This document shows, one piece after another, positions 18,151 to 26,974 of a stretch of DNA of 64,000 nt. The notes under the pieces were generated by a model, which was not told the DNA's origin, did not search any database, and saw nothing but the letters and a program-made list of their open reading frames with translations. A program made the position numbers and the translations under genes. The stretch is taken from NCBI GenBank assembly GCA_963974345.1, contig CAXBBW010000015.1:51288-115287 (forward strand), read 5' to 3'. Source of the stretch: RHLJ01 sp963974345. Its GTDB lineage: Bacteria; Bacteroidota; Rhodothermia; Balneolales; Balneolaceae. Each line of letters opens with the position of its first letter. Position 1 is the stretch's first letter.

Positions 18151-19437
18151 TCAGTTCGATGAAGAGAAAGCTTCTGTTTTTTCATATTCTACTTTGTAGT
18201 CTCTAATTGCTCTAAAAATAGCTGAAGCCATAATAGATTGCCCATAATCGCTTGAAAGAAATCGTTGTTCAGATGGATTGGTAAGAAAGCCAGTTTCAAC
18301 AAGAATACCAGGCATTGAAGCTTGGTAAAGAACTACGAGCCCCATTTGTTTAACACCTCTCGATTTTCTTCCTGCGCGTGAACGTAACTGATCTTCAACC
18401 ATATATGAGATTCTTTCGCTAGTAGAAATTATCCCACTATGTGCAAGTTCATAAATTAATAAATCTTCTTCGGTTAGGTCCTCAATAACCCCATGAGTAT
18501 TGAACACCTGATTTTCTTCTTTCATAATCTCTAGAGAAAGATCAGACCTGTTTAATCCTAAGAAGAAAACCGATGAGCCATATACTTGTGATGAAGTCCA
18601 AGCGTCAGCATGTATAGAAACAAATAAATCTGCTTCTGAACGATTGGCAATTCTTCCCCTCTCTTCAAGTTGAACAAAAGTGTCTTTATCACGGGTATAA
18701 ATTACTTTCACATCAGGAAGATACTCATTAATGTATTCACCTAATTTCAATGCTATAGATAGAACAATATCCTTTTCTTTCGATCTTTTTCTGTAGCCAA
18801 GGTTTCCGGGATCATGGCCCCCATGACCAGCATCAATTACAATAGTATCAAACTTTAGCTTATCCCGAACCTGATTATAATCTGCATCCGGATCAATTGG
18901 AGGAGTAGGTATAGACTCAATTACCAGAGCTTCTTCAGGATTGGCACCTAAGTACCAATTATTAGCAATAAATTGTTGCGTAAAAACTTCTACATCATGG
19001 GGATCAGCTTTAGATAGTGCTAATAAAATATCGATTCCATTTTGATCTGTGTAAGCTTGAGAAGTAACAGAAATATTAGGGTCTAAATAAATATCTACTC
19101 CATAACTTCCCTCTAGCTTATATAACCGTACATACTGAATTTTTCCATCTTGTTCGAAAATTTGAATCCCAGAAGTATCAATTTCATTTGCAAAGAGTTC
19201 CATTTGAATGAGATCTGGAGCTGGCTGAATTACGGTAAAAGAGTCTACAGTTGCACTTAAATGATAGCGTACTACATACCCCAAACCATCACTACGTTCT
19301 GCTTTTGAGATACGTTCTAGATGAGGTTGAGCAAAAGCTGATGTAAAAAATAAAGAGAATACGAATACCAGTGCCGAAGATATACGGAACAAAGAACACC
19401 GTTGCATTCTTTTAAATGGGTTCAAATCGTAAGTCAT
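18151..19437 (-). CDS. N-acetylmuramoyl-L-alanine amidase (Amidase_3)
   Basis: 428 residues. A signal peptide precedes AFAQPH; if translation starts at Met11 (19407, MQRCSLFR) the signal has the usual length, so that start is an alternative. The C-terminal half is the zinc amidase of the AmiA/AmiC/CwlD type: VIDAGHGGHDPGN (first His and nearby Glu region), VSIHADAW, and PGILVETGFLTNPSEQ (catalytic Glu). The N-terminal 150 residues resemble a beta-rich AMIN-like targeting part, less certain. Cleaves peptide stems from glycan strands in the periplasm, typically at division. Confidence 0.9.
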   Translation of the reverse strand: MTYDLNPFKRMQRCSLFRISSALVFVFSLFFTSAFAQPHLERISKAERSDGLGYVVRYHLSATVDSFTVIQPAPDLIQMELFANEIDTSGIQIFEQDGKIQYVRLYKLEGSYGVDIYLDPNISVTSQAYTDQNGIDILLALSKADPHDVEVFTQQFIANNWYLGANPEEALVIESIPTPPIDPDADYNQVRDKLKFDTIVIDAGHGGHDPGNLGYRKRSKEKDIVLSIALKLGEYINEYLPDVKVIYTRDKDTFVQLEERGRIANRSEADLFVSIHADAWTSSQVYGSSVFFLGLNRSDLSLEIMKEENQVFNTHGVIEDLTEEDLLIYELAHSGIISTSERISYMVEDQLRSRAGRKSRGVKQMGLVVLYQASMPGILVETGFLTNPSEQRFLSSDYGQSIMASAIFRAIRDYKVEYEKTEAFSSSN

Positions 19438-19497
19438 AATTTTGTAGATGATTTAGAAGATACGTTTTTAGCAATTGCTATGAAAGCAGGTGTTTAA

Positions 19498-22400
19498 ATG
19501 GTTTGGAATATTTGTAAATTAGTTTCTTTACTGCTTTTATCTGATTTTATTGTCTTAAACTTGATAAAATTAAAAAAGCGACACTTAATATTACCTATGA
19601 AATCCGGGTACACCGTTCAAAAACTCTTAAAGGAATTTTGGGTTCCAAGTTCCTCCATTTTTAGTAAAGCGATAGAATTTATTCCAGATCGGCAGAGCAA
19701 AGATATTGAAGAAAAGTTCAAAGAAATCTTAGCGAAGCAATCAGATGGGTTTCCGAAGGAATCCATAGAAAGTATTTCTTTGCTTAAAGACACCAGAATT
19801 AATGAATTGGATGAAATATGGTTGGAAGCAATTGAAGAAGCTACATCCACATTACCTGAGCTTTTGATTCTTGATCAAAACGATTCTCATTACGAACCAA
19901 GAGAAGGTGATTCTCCACTAATTAGTATTGGGAAGATTTTAAAAAAAGGAAAACGATATTTCAGAAAAGGTATTCATGCTACAAATAATACGTATAGAAG
20001 AGTTTTTAAAAAGCCAGAGCAAGAATTTGAGGTAGATACTCGTGAAGTTCCGTTTAAAAGTTTGGCACAAATTCTACTTTTTGAATTACAAACCGGGATT
20101 TCAGATTGGAAACATGCCCAGTATCGTTTTTGTGCAAGAGTTTTTGAAGTCACACAATCGTGGGCATTGACAGGTAAAATAGATGGAGAATCAGAATCTG
20201 AAGTAACATTTAAGGAACTTATTTCTAATCTGAAAACTACGTTTAACGATGAAAGCAATGCCCATCAAACCGCACTTGAATCAAAGTTTAAAGAGTTAGA
20301 AACTAAACTTAAGCAAAACCTTGAACTTGTAGGTACCATTGAACTTTCTGCAGATACGTATAGTGATGAGAATGTAGAAAAGGGGAAAACCGATTTTTCT
20401 TCAACTCTTAGAATTAGCAGTACAAACTGGACTGAATTAGTAGAATCTTTATCAATGAGAATTCAGCTAATTCTAAATCTTGTAAGTTTAAAAGAGAAAC
20501 TAAAGTATAATGCCTCCACTTTTTTACATAAAACTGAGGAATTCTATCAATATGTAATTTTAGATTCTCATAAGGAATTAAAGCAGTTTATCGAGAATGC
20601 AGTTGAGGAATTGAAAGGTTTAAACAAGCCTACGATAAAAGAATTATCAGAAATTGGTGCTTCCATACATTCTAAAGCTAAAGAAACAATTATCCAAGAA
20701 ATCTCAGAGCCTCTAAATCAAAAAATTGAAGAGAAATACCTAAGCATTTTGTCGGATGAGTTTATAAGCCAAATGACAGGCCTTGCTAAAGACCAACCTG
20801 AGAAAAGTATCATTATAGAGGATATAGAACTCGAGCCTTCAAAACCTAAGTATGAAATCAAAGAGATTGAATGGCAGAAATTCGTTCAGAGAATGATAGG
20901 AAAATTCATCGCTTCTGAGTTGGATTCAAGAAAGTTAAACTTTGAAGAAGAGGTTAGCGAAATTGCTCAGAATTATTTGGAAGTACTTCAAATTATCGAA
21001 ACGAATTTAGTTGTTATCGAAGAAGTTTCTGGGAAAGAAGAGGAAAACCCAATAGAAGTTGCTCTTCAAGGTCTTGAGCGAAGTTTGAATAAAGTTGAGG
21101 AAATTGAAGAAGATGTTTTAAGTGCAAGAGATCAAATTTCTGAAAAGGTGCGAAATCAAAACGAAGAGTTGATGGACCAACTCTCAGGGTTTTTGATTAA
21201 GCAAGATGTTAGTGAAATGAAATGGATGGAAACTCAGCTTAAAGTAAAAGAATCAGCTGGGGATTGGACCACTAAATTTACTGTACAATGGGCTCGTTTA
21301 TTAGATCGCCTCGATTTATTTCGTCGATTTATTTTCAAAAAATATCGTCAGAATGAAGCAGCAGTCCGAACTTTTTTAGGATTAAAAAAGCCTGTTTCTC
21401 AAAATGTTGAAAGTACTAATCTAGCAACTTTTCTGTATGAGACTGATCAAAAAATTGAAGAACTTCCATTTATATATCGTAGACTTTTCGATTTTTACCG
21501 TGATGTGGAAGCTAATTTCTTTATTCAAAATTCAGTTCATTTTAATAATTGTAGAAAAGCTCATGAACTTTGGAAGGGAGGGTTTCCATCTAGTATCTCA
21601 ATAATTGGAGAAAAGGGAAGCGGTAAAAGTACCCTAGTTAGGTTTTTGAATGAGGAAATATTGAATCAGAAAAAGCATTATTCTCTTCCTTTTCTAAAAA
21701 CCTACTGGAAAAAGGAAAGTATGCTTAAAGCAATTGCAAAAAGTTTGCAATTACCAGAAGTGGATTCTATGGAGGAGCTTGTTGTATCGATCAAAAAGAA
21801 AAGGAAAGGAAGTATTGTTGTAATCGAGAATTTACAGAACTGTTATGTTCGAAATATGAATGGTTACGAATCTATTCGCGCTCTTCTATACATAATTTCA
21901 GAAACCAAAAAAGAGATTTTTTGGGTAGCTACATGTTCTAGATATGCATGGAATTTTCTGAATGTGGTATTCAGAATTGGAGATTATTTTTCACACTCAA
22001 TAGCTACGGATAAGTTGAATTCTGATGAAATTGAATCGCTTATTATGAAACGTCAAAAAGCGAGTGGATATCAACTTCAGTTTATCCCAGATGCATCAAT
22101 CCTGAAAAGCAGAGCATACAAAAAACTTCTTAACGATGAAGAAGCTACCCAAGAATATTTGCAAGGAAAATACTTTCAAAAACTTACAAGTTTAGCTGAA
22201 GGAAATGCAACAGTTGCCATGATTCTCTGGATTCGTTCAATCAAAGAATTCAACGATTCACACTTTATTCTTGAATCATTAGATATCATTAATATGGCAA
22301 GTTTAGATGGACTAGACTCACTTTCATTGTTTACTCTATCAGCGTTTATTTTACATGATTCATTAACTCCCGCTGAATTGGCGATGGTGCTAAATGATAC

Positions 22401-22539
22401 TGAATCAAATTGCGAGATGACGATCTCAAGATTAGCATCGCGAGGATTATTAGTAGGTTCAAATAAGTACTACACTGTTAATGACTTGATCTATCGACAA
22501 GTCGTTCGCATACTAAGAAGTAGAAATATTTTACACTAA
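19498..22539 (+). CDS. Large coiled-coil P-loop ATPase, partner of MscS
   Basis: 1013 residues from 19498, where AGGTG lies 5 bases upstream; that start adds a hydrophobic stretch (LVSLLLLSDFIVLNLI) that may be a membrane anchor. Met34 at 19597 is the alternative and gives a soluble protein. Residues about 50-640 are charged, Glu/Lys-rich and largely helical or coiled-coil. Walker A GEKGSGKST is at 704-712, a Walker B-like strand SIVVIENLQ follows, then FWVATCSRYAW like a sensor strand and a C-terminal winged-helix-like part (LASRGLLVGSNKYYTV). It resembles AAA_16/ORC-STAND ATPases. No enzyme function recognised. The mscS gene starts 5 bases later, so the two act together or are at least co-expressed. 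Confidence 0.85.
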   Translation: MVWNICKLVSLLLLSDFIVLNLIKLKKRHLILPMKSGYTVQKLLKEFWVPSSSIFSKAIEFIPDRQSKDIEEKFKEILAKQSDGFPKESIESISLLKDTRINELDEIWLEAIEEATSTLPELLILDQNDSHYEPREGDSPLISIGKILKKGKRYFRKGIHATNNTYRRVFKKPEQEFEVDTREVPFKSLAQILLFELQTGISDWKHAQYRFCARVFEVTQSWALTGKIDGESESEVTFKELISNLKTTFNDESNAHQTALESKFKELETKLKQNLELVGTIELSADTYSDENVEKGKTDFSSTLRISSTNWTELVESLSMRIQLILNLVSLKEKLKYNASTFLHKTEEFYQYVILDSHKELKQFIENAVEELKGLNKPTIKELSEIGASIHSKAKETIIQEISEPLNQKIEEKYLSILSDEFISQMTGLAKDQPEKSIIIEDIELEPSKPKYEIKEIEWQKFVQRMIGKFIASELDSRKLNFEEEVSEIAQNYLEVLQIIETNLVVIEEVSGKEEENPIEVALQGLERSLNKVEEIEEDVLSARDQISEKVRNQNEELMDQLSGFLIKQDVSEMKWMETQLKVKESAGDWTTKFTVQWARLLDRLDLFRRFIFKKYRQNEAAVRTFLGLKKPVSQNVESTNLATFLYETDQKIEELPFIYRRLFDFYRDVEANFFIQNSVHFNNCRKAHELWKGGFPSSISIIGEKGSGKSTLVRFLNEEILNQKKHYSLPFLKTYWKKESMLKAIAKSLQLPEVDSMEELVVSIKKKRKGSIVVIENLQNCYVRNMNGYESIRALLYIISETKKEIFWVATCSRYAWNFLNVVFRIGDYFSHSIATDKLNSDEIESLIMKRQKASGYQLQFIPDASILKSRAYKKLLNDEEATQEYLQGKYFQKLTSLAEGNATVAMILWIRSIKEFNDSHFILESLDIINMASLDGLDSLSLFTLSAFILHDSLTPAELAMVLNDTESNCEMTISRLASRGLLVGSNKYYTVNDLIYRQVVRILRSRNILH

Positions 22540-22544
22540 CTGAC

Positions 22545-23474
22545 ATGAAAAAATTCAACCTATTTTTATTTCTATTGGCGATAATATTTTTTATCCCCGA
22601 TGTAAGTGTATTTGCACAAGATTCTCTTGCCACAGCTACTATTGACAGTACAACGACGCTTAAAGTAAAAACCCAAGTAAGTGAGTTTAAAGATTTCTTT
22701 TCGATTACAAAGATAATATCAAGTCTTATTGTTCTATTTGGAACCTATTTTTTTACTAGAATACTGTCTTTTTTATTGGGAGCTCTTGCTGAAAAACGTT
22801 CTTCTTATCGGTTAGTGCTCAAGCGATTAGTCCCATTTCTAAATGTTGTAATTTGGTCAATCGCAATCTTTATTGTGATTGCGGGAATTATATCTCCTCC
22901 AATAGAAACGATACTTACGGTAGGGGCATCGGTTGGAATTGCAATCGGGTTTGCTGCTCAGGATATTCTAAAGAATATTTTTGGGGGATTTATCATTATA
23001 ATGGATCGTCCATTTCAAGTTGGTGATAAAATTGAAGTGGATGGACATTATGGTGAAGTAACTGAAATTGGTCTTCGTTCTACAAGAATTGTAACCCCTG
23101 ATGATTCTCTGGTTTCGATTCCAAATGCTGATTTAGTTAGTAATTCAGTTTCAAATTCAAACTCAGGGGAGCTAGATTGTCAAGTTGTTTCATCCATCTT
23201 TTTGCCAGCTTCTGTAAATGTAGAACTAGTTAAAGAAATTGCCTATCGAGCTGCTGTATCATCTCGTTATGTATATTTGAAAAAACCAGTAGTAGTAGTT
23301 TCTGAAAACAAAGTATTCGAACAAAATTATGTAGTTCAGTTAAAAGTAAAAGCTTATGTACTTGATATTCGCTATGAATTTCTTCTTAAAAGTGAAATCA
23401 CTGAACTTATTCTAAAAGAACTAAACATGCAGGGAATCATCCCCAAACACACAACGATGAACCAAACCGCATAA
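22545..23474 (+). CDS. MscS-family mechanosensitive channel
   Basis: 309 residues. Signal peptide to about residue 25 (SVFAQ), then two or three membrane helices (IISSLIVLFGTYFFTRIL, VVIWSIAIFIVIAGII) and the pore helix/beta domain hallmark GASVGIAIGFAAQDILKNIFGGFIIIMDRPF, followed by GDKIEVDGHYGEVTEIGLRST. Opens under membrane tension to release solutes. It sits 5 bases downstream of the large ATPase gene and 8 bases before the M49-like gene, indicating a three-gene operon and suggesting the channel may be gated or assembled by the ATPase (inference). Confidence 0.93.
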   Translation: MKKFNLFLFLLAIIFFIPDVSVFAQDSLATATIDSTTTLKVKTQVSEFKDFFSITKIISSLIVLFGTYFFTRILSFLLGALAEKRSSYRLVLKRLVPFLNVVIWSIAIFIVIAGIISPPIETILTVGASVGIAIGFAAQDILKNIFGGFIIIMDRPFQVGDKIEVDGHYGEVTEIGLRSTRIVTPDDSLVSIPNADLVSNSVSNSNSGELDCQVVSSIFLPASVNVELVKEIAYRAAVSSRYVYLKKPVVVVSENKVFEQNYVVQLKVKAYVLDIRYEFLLKSEITELILKELNMQGIIPKHTTMNQTA

Positions 23475-23482
23475 GGAAGATC

Positions 23483-25096
23483 ATGAAATCTAATTCTCTT
23501 TATTTGTTATTAATTATACTTATTGGAGCTTGTACTCCTCAGTCTGAAACTACTGATATAGACACCTTACTTAGTAAATATACCGACTTTACCTTAACCG
23601 CTGATATCTCATTACTCACGGAGAATGAGAAGAAAATGATTCCGCTTTTAATTGAAGCAGCAGTAGCAATGGATAAAGTTTTTCTTATTCAGGCTTATGG
23701 CGATGATGACTTAAAAGCAATACTAGATGAGAAAACAGCTAGATTTTTTGATATCAATTATGGGCCTTGGGATCGATTAAATGGAAACACGCCATTTGTG
23801 GAAGGAGTAGGAGAGAAACCGCTGGGTGCAAATTTCTATCCGAAAGACATGACCAAAGAAGAATTTGAAGCGTGGGATTCAGACGATAAAAACAGCTTGT
23901 ATACGTTGGTACGCAGAGATGAAAATGGGGAATTAATTACCATCCCTTATAACAAGGCTTTTGAAGGATATCATCAGACTGCAGCTTCAAAATTAAAAGA
24001 GGCGGCAGACTTAGCAGAAGATCCAGGTCTAAAAAAATATCTAGAATTACGTGCAGAAGCACTTCTCACCAATAAATATCAGGAAAGTGATTTCGCTTGG
24101 ATGGAAATGAAGAATAATGGAATTGAAGTTGTTATAGGTCCCATTGAAAATTATGAAGATCAATTGTACGGCTATAAAGCGGCACATGAAGCCTATGTAT
24201 TGGTAAAGGATAAAAGCTGGAGTGAGCGACTTTCTAAATACGCAACTTTGTTACCCGAACTTCAACGTGGGCTTCCAGTTCCTGATGCATATAAAATAGA
24301 AACTCCCGGAACCGACTCAGATCTTAATGCATATGATGCAATTTATTATGCGGGAGATACAAACGCAGGTTCTAAAACCATTGCAATCAATTTACCAAAC
24401 GATGAGCAGGTTCAGCTTCAAAAAGGTACACGTAGACTGCAACTCAAGAATGCAATGCGTGCTAAATATGACAAAATCCTGATCCCAATTTCGGAAGTTC
24501 TGATTGCAGAAGATCAACGTAAATACATTACATTTGATGCTTTTTTTGGGAATACGATGTTTCATGAAGTAGCTCATGGGCTAGGAATCAAAAATACGAT
24601 AACAGGAAGTGGGTCGGTCCGTACCGCACTTCAAAATCACGCTTCAGCACTTGAAGAAGGTAAAGCTGATGTTCTTGGATTATATATGGTACAATCATTA
24701 CGTGCAAAAGATATGATTGAAGAAGGAAGTATTGAAGATAATTATGTTACTTTTCTTGCCAGTATTTTTAGGTCAATTAGGTTTGGTTCATCAAGTGCAC
24801 ATGGTCGAGCCAATTTAATCCGATTTAATTTTTTCCAAGAGATGGGCGCTTTTTCTTATGATGAAGCTACAGGAACATATAGTATCAATTTTGAGAAGGT
24901 TGGAGAAGCGGTAGCTGCGCTATCAGAAAAAATATTAACACTTCAAGGCAATGGAGACTATCAAGCTGTTGATGATTTTGTTGCTAAATATGCCATCCGT
25001 ACCTCTCAACTTGAAATTTCTCTGGCTAAGTTAGCAGCTCAATCTATACCTGTTGATATTACCTTTAATCAAGGGGTGGAAGTACTCGGACTTTAA
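23483..25096 (+). CDS. M49-like (dipeptidyl-peptidase III family) lipoprotein metallopeptidase
   Basis: 537 residues with a lipoprotein signal (LLIILIGAC). The zinc motif is MFHEVAHGLGIKN, with the second-half motif LEEGKADVLGLYM, matching the two metal-binding helices of M49 peptidases. The first motif is a five-residue HExxH rather than the six-residue HExxGH of classical DPP III; five-residue forms are known among bacterial members. Predicted to release dipeptides from oligopeptides on the periplasmic side. Third gene of the ATPase-mscS operon. Confidence 0.82.
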   Translation: MKSNSLYLLLIILIGACTPQSETTDIDTLLSKYTDFTLTADISLLTENEKKMIPLLIEAAVAMDKVFLIQAYGDDDLKAILDEKTARFFDINYGPWDRLNGNTPFVEGVGEKPLGANFYPKDMTKEEFEAWDSDDKNSLYTLVRRDENGELITIPYNKAFEGYHQTAASKLKEAADLAEDPGLKKYLELRAEALLTNKYQESDFAWMEMKNNGIEVVIGPIENYEDQLYGYKAAHEAYVLVKDKSWSERLSKYATLLPELQRGLPVPDAYKIETPGTDSDLNAYDAIYYAGDTNAGSKTIAINLPNDEQVQLQKGTRRLQLKNAMRAKYDKILIPISEVLIAEDQRKYITFDAFFGNTMFHEVAHGLGIKNTITGSGSVRTALQNHASALEEGKADVLGLYMVQSLRAKDMIEEGSIEDNYVTFLASIFRSIRFGSSSAHGRANLIRFNFFQEMGAFSYDEATGTYSINFEKVGEAVAALSEKILTLQGNGDYQAVDDFVAKYAIRTSQLEISLAKLAAQSIPVDITFNQGVEVLGL

Positions 25097-25208
25097 CTTA
25101 TAAATTCATCTAAAATTTATCTTCAAAAGTGATTTTAATTTGACATTGCGTTACTCGAAAATTACACTGTAATGCAAATCAAATATTAACTGTAGTAGGA
25201 GGAAATAT

Positions 25209-25589
25209 ATGAACGATGAAATATTTCTTGAAGCCGCTGAAAATGGCGACCTCGAGACAGTAATTGGGCTACTTCAAGATGGAGTAGACGTAAACACAAA
25301 AGACGAACACGACCGAACCGCATTGCTGAAAGCAGCAAAACATGGGCACCTATCAATTGTGGAACTGTTGGTAAGTGAAGGCGCAGAAACGGATATAAGG
25401 GATAACCGCGGAACGACGGCACTTTACTGGGCTTCAACAAATGGATATAAAGATATTGTAGAATTGTTGATTGCAAATGAAAGTGAAGTTCAAGTTCATG
25501 ATGACAGAGGTTGGTCGGCATTAGACCAGGCCGTAGCTCAGCATCATAAATCTGTAGCGAGTATGTTAAGTGCTGCAGGGGCTCACTAA
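25209..25589 (+). CDS. Ankyrin-repeat protein
   Basis: 126 residues made of about four ankyrin repeats: ENGDLETVIGLLQDGVDVN, KHGHLSIVELLVSEGAETD, TNGYKDIVELLIANESEV and a degenerate QHHKSVASMLSAAGAH. No signal peptide, so cytosolic protein-protein interaction. One of the few genes here with a strong Shine-Dalgarno (TAGGAGG, 6-7 bases before ATG). Stands alone and is followed by an intrinsic terminator. Confidence 0.93.
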   Translation: MNDEIFLEAAENGDLETVIGLLQDGVDVNTKDEHDRTALLKAAKHGHLSIVELLVSEGAETDIRDNRGTTALYWASTNGYKDIVELLIANESEVQVHDDRGWSALDQAVAQHHKSVASMLSAAGAH

Positions 25590-25620
25590 AAATTAATAGC
25601 AATCTTTAAAAAAAAAATTG

Positions 25621-25655
25621 AATCCTGGTTTCTGAAAAGAGAACAGGATTTTTTT
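25621..25655 (+). terminator. Intrinsic terminator after the ankyrin gene
   Basis: AATCCTG and CAGGATT pair across an inner imperfect stem (TTTCT/AGAGAA) with a GAAA-type loop, followed by seven T. It lies 32 bases after the ankyrin stop codon and in its direction. Confidence 0.85.
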
Positions 25656-25781
25656 GTTTCTCTCATCTAAGAACGAAGCGAAGTAGTATTCTCAAAAAAA
25701 TCTCCCAGTGAAAGGCAATGAAGAAAGAGACAGCGTTACTTCGTTCGCTGATGAAAGCGCTAGAGTGTTGTGATTACAAAT

Positions 25782-26495
25782 TTACTTCCCGTACAAAATA
25801 AAAATAGTTGGACGTTTATGAAGATCGATATCTTTCAATTTTTCCCACTCACCAATTTCCATAGATCGGATGTCTTCGGAAGGAAGTGTTATATCGGTAG
25901 CGATGCAAAGTCTGGTTGAAGGATTACAGCTTTCCAAAATTGACTTAAACATTTCGTTATTTCGGTAAGGCGCTTCCATAAACATCTGAGTACGGTCATG
26001 TCTTCTGGATTCACCTTCGAGTTGAATAAGTATTTGTTTTCTACCTTTAGCATCAATCGGTAAATACCCATTAAAAGCAAAAGATTGTCCGTTAAAACCT
26101 GAAGCCATCAATGCTAACAAAATAGAAGAAGGGCCGACTAAGGGAACGACTTTAATTCCATTTTGATGAGCCATTTTAATCAATTTAGCTCCAGGATCAG
26201 CAACAGCGGGTGCGCCAGCCTCAGACATGATTCCCATATCTTTACCAGCTTTGAGTGGCTTTAAAAATGAATAAATTTCAAGATCGGGTGTGTTTTTGTT
26301 TAAAGGGTAGAAATCGATTTTGTACTCAGGAATGGTATCTCCAACCCATTGCAAAAATTTAACTGAAGTCTGAATATTCTCTACTACTAAAGCATCTAAT
26401 TTTCTAAGAATGGAAAGAGTGTATTCTGGAATAGTATTATTCTCAGGAGTTTTACCGAGAGTTGTAGGTATTAAATACAATGTTCCTTTACTCAT
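25782..26495 (-). CDS. RsmI-like SAM-dependent methyltransferase (tetrapyrrole methylase fold)
   Basis: 237 residues. The N-terminus GTLYLIPTTLG and the motif MSEAGAPAVADPGAKLI correspond to the SAM-binding signature of the RsmI/16S rRNA C1402 methylase family, and LVGPSSILLALMASGF follows as in that family. It is shorter than canonical RsmI and probably a paralog, so the substrate is uncertain. Its ATG overlaps the stop of the upstream membrane-protein gene by four bases: coupled translation, last gene of a three-gene operon. Confidence 0.85.
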   Translation of the reverse strand: MSKGTLYLIPTTLGKTPENNTIPEYTLSILRKLDALVVENIQTSVKFLQWVGDTIPEYKIDFYPLNKNTPDLEIYSFLKPLKAGKDMGIMSEAGAPAVADPGAKLIKMAHQNGIKVVPLVGPSSILLALMASGFNGQSFAFNGYLPIDAKGRKQILIQLEGESRRHDRTQMFMEAPYRNNEMFKSILESCNPSTRLCIATDITLPSEDIRSMEIGEWEKLKDIDLHKRPTIFILYGK

Positions 26496-26974
26496 ACATC
26501 CACCCGTTCAATAACCAAATTTTCATCACCATTTTTAATTTTATTAGTTGCATATCGAGTTCCAAGAAACGAAAAGAATACAAGAGCTAGAAACCCGATT
26601 AAAGCGACTCCCATATTGGAAAGAGAAGTACTTCTTTGAAGATCGTAGGTTGGAATCATTACTACTTCTTGAAAATTTCCTTTCTTATATCGAATAGGAA
26701 TAACAGAAGTATCCATAATTCGTTGCGCCATTTGAATTGATAGTGAAAGTTTACGCTCTATAACTTCGCCCTCTGGAGTAGGGAATTTTATTAAAACATA
26801 GCCATTACTTTGGGCAGCAATTTGCTTTACATCAAAATCCAGAACATCGGAAGCAATGCTAACGCCATTTTCATAAGTGTCTATTGTACCTTGATGAACT
26901 AAGCCCTGTTGAACTATTATGAACAGGAGATAAGCTGGTAAAAGCCAAACAAGGTAAATGAAGCTATATTTCAT
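26492..26974 (-). CDS. Two-helix membrane protein of unknown function
   Basis: 160 residues with a membrane helix at each end (IYLVWLLPAYLLFIIVQQG near 5-23 and VALIGFLALVFFSFLGTRY near 123-141) and about 100 extracytoplasmic or cytosolic residues of beta character between (YVLIKFPTPEGEVIERKLSL, VIPIRYKKGNFQEVV). The layout recalls DUF3592-like proteins, but I cannot confirm that. Overlaps both neighbours by four bases (ATGA junctions). Confidence 0.75.
   Translation of the reverse strand: MKYSFIYLVWLLPAYLLFIIVQQGLVHQGTIDTYENGVSIASDVLDFDVKQIAAQSNGYVLIKFPTPEGEVIERKLSLSIQMAQRIMDTSVIPIRYKKGNFQEVVMIPTYDLQRSTSLSNMGVALIGFLALVFFSFLGTRYATNKIKNGDENLVIERVDV

Noticed and set aside
19441..19497. Plus-strand frame ending in DTFLAIAMKAGV-stop just before the large ATPase gene, like a protein C-terminus
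   Set aside because: Only about 18 protein-like codons, continuing backwards into antisense of the amidase gene; too short to separate from chance.
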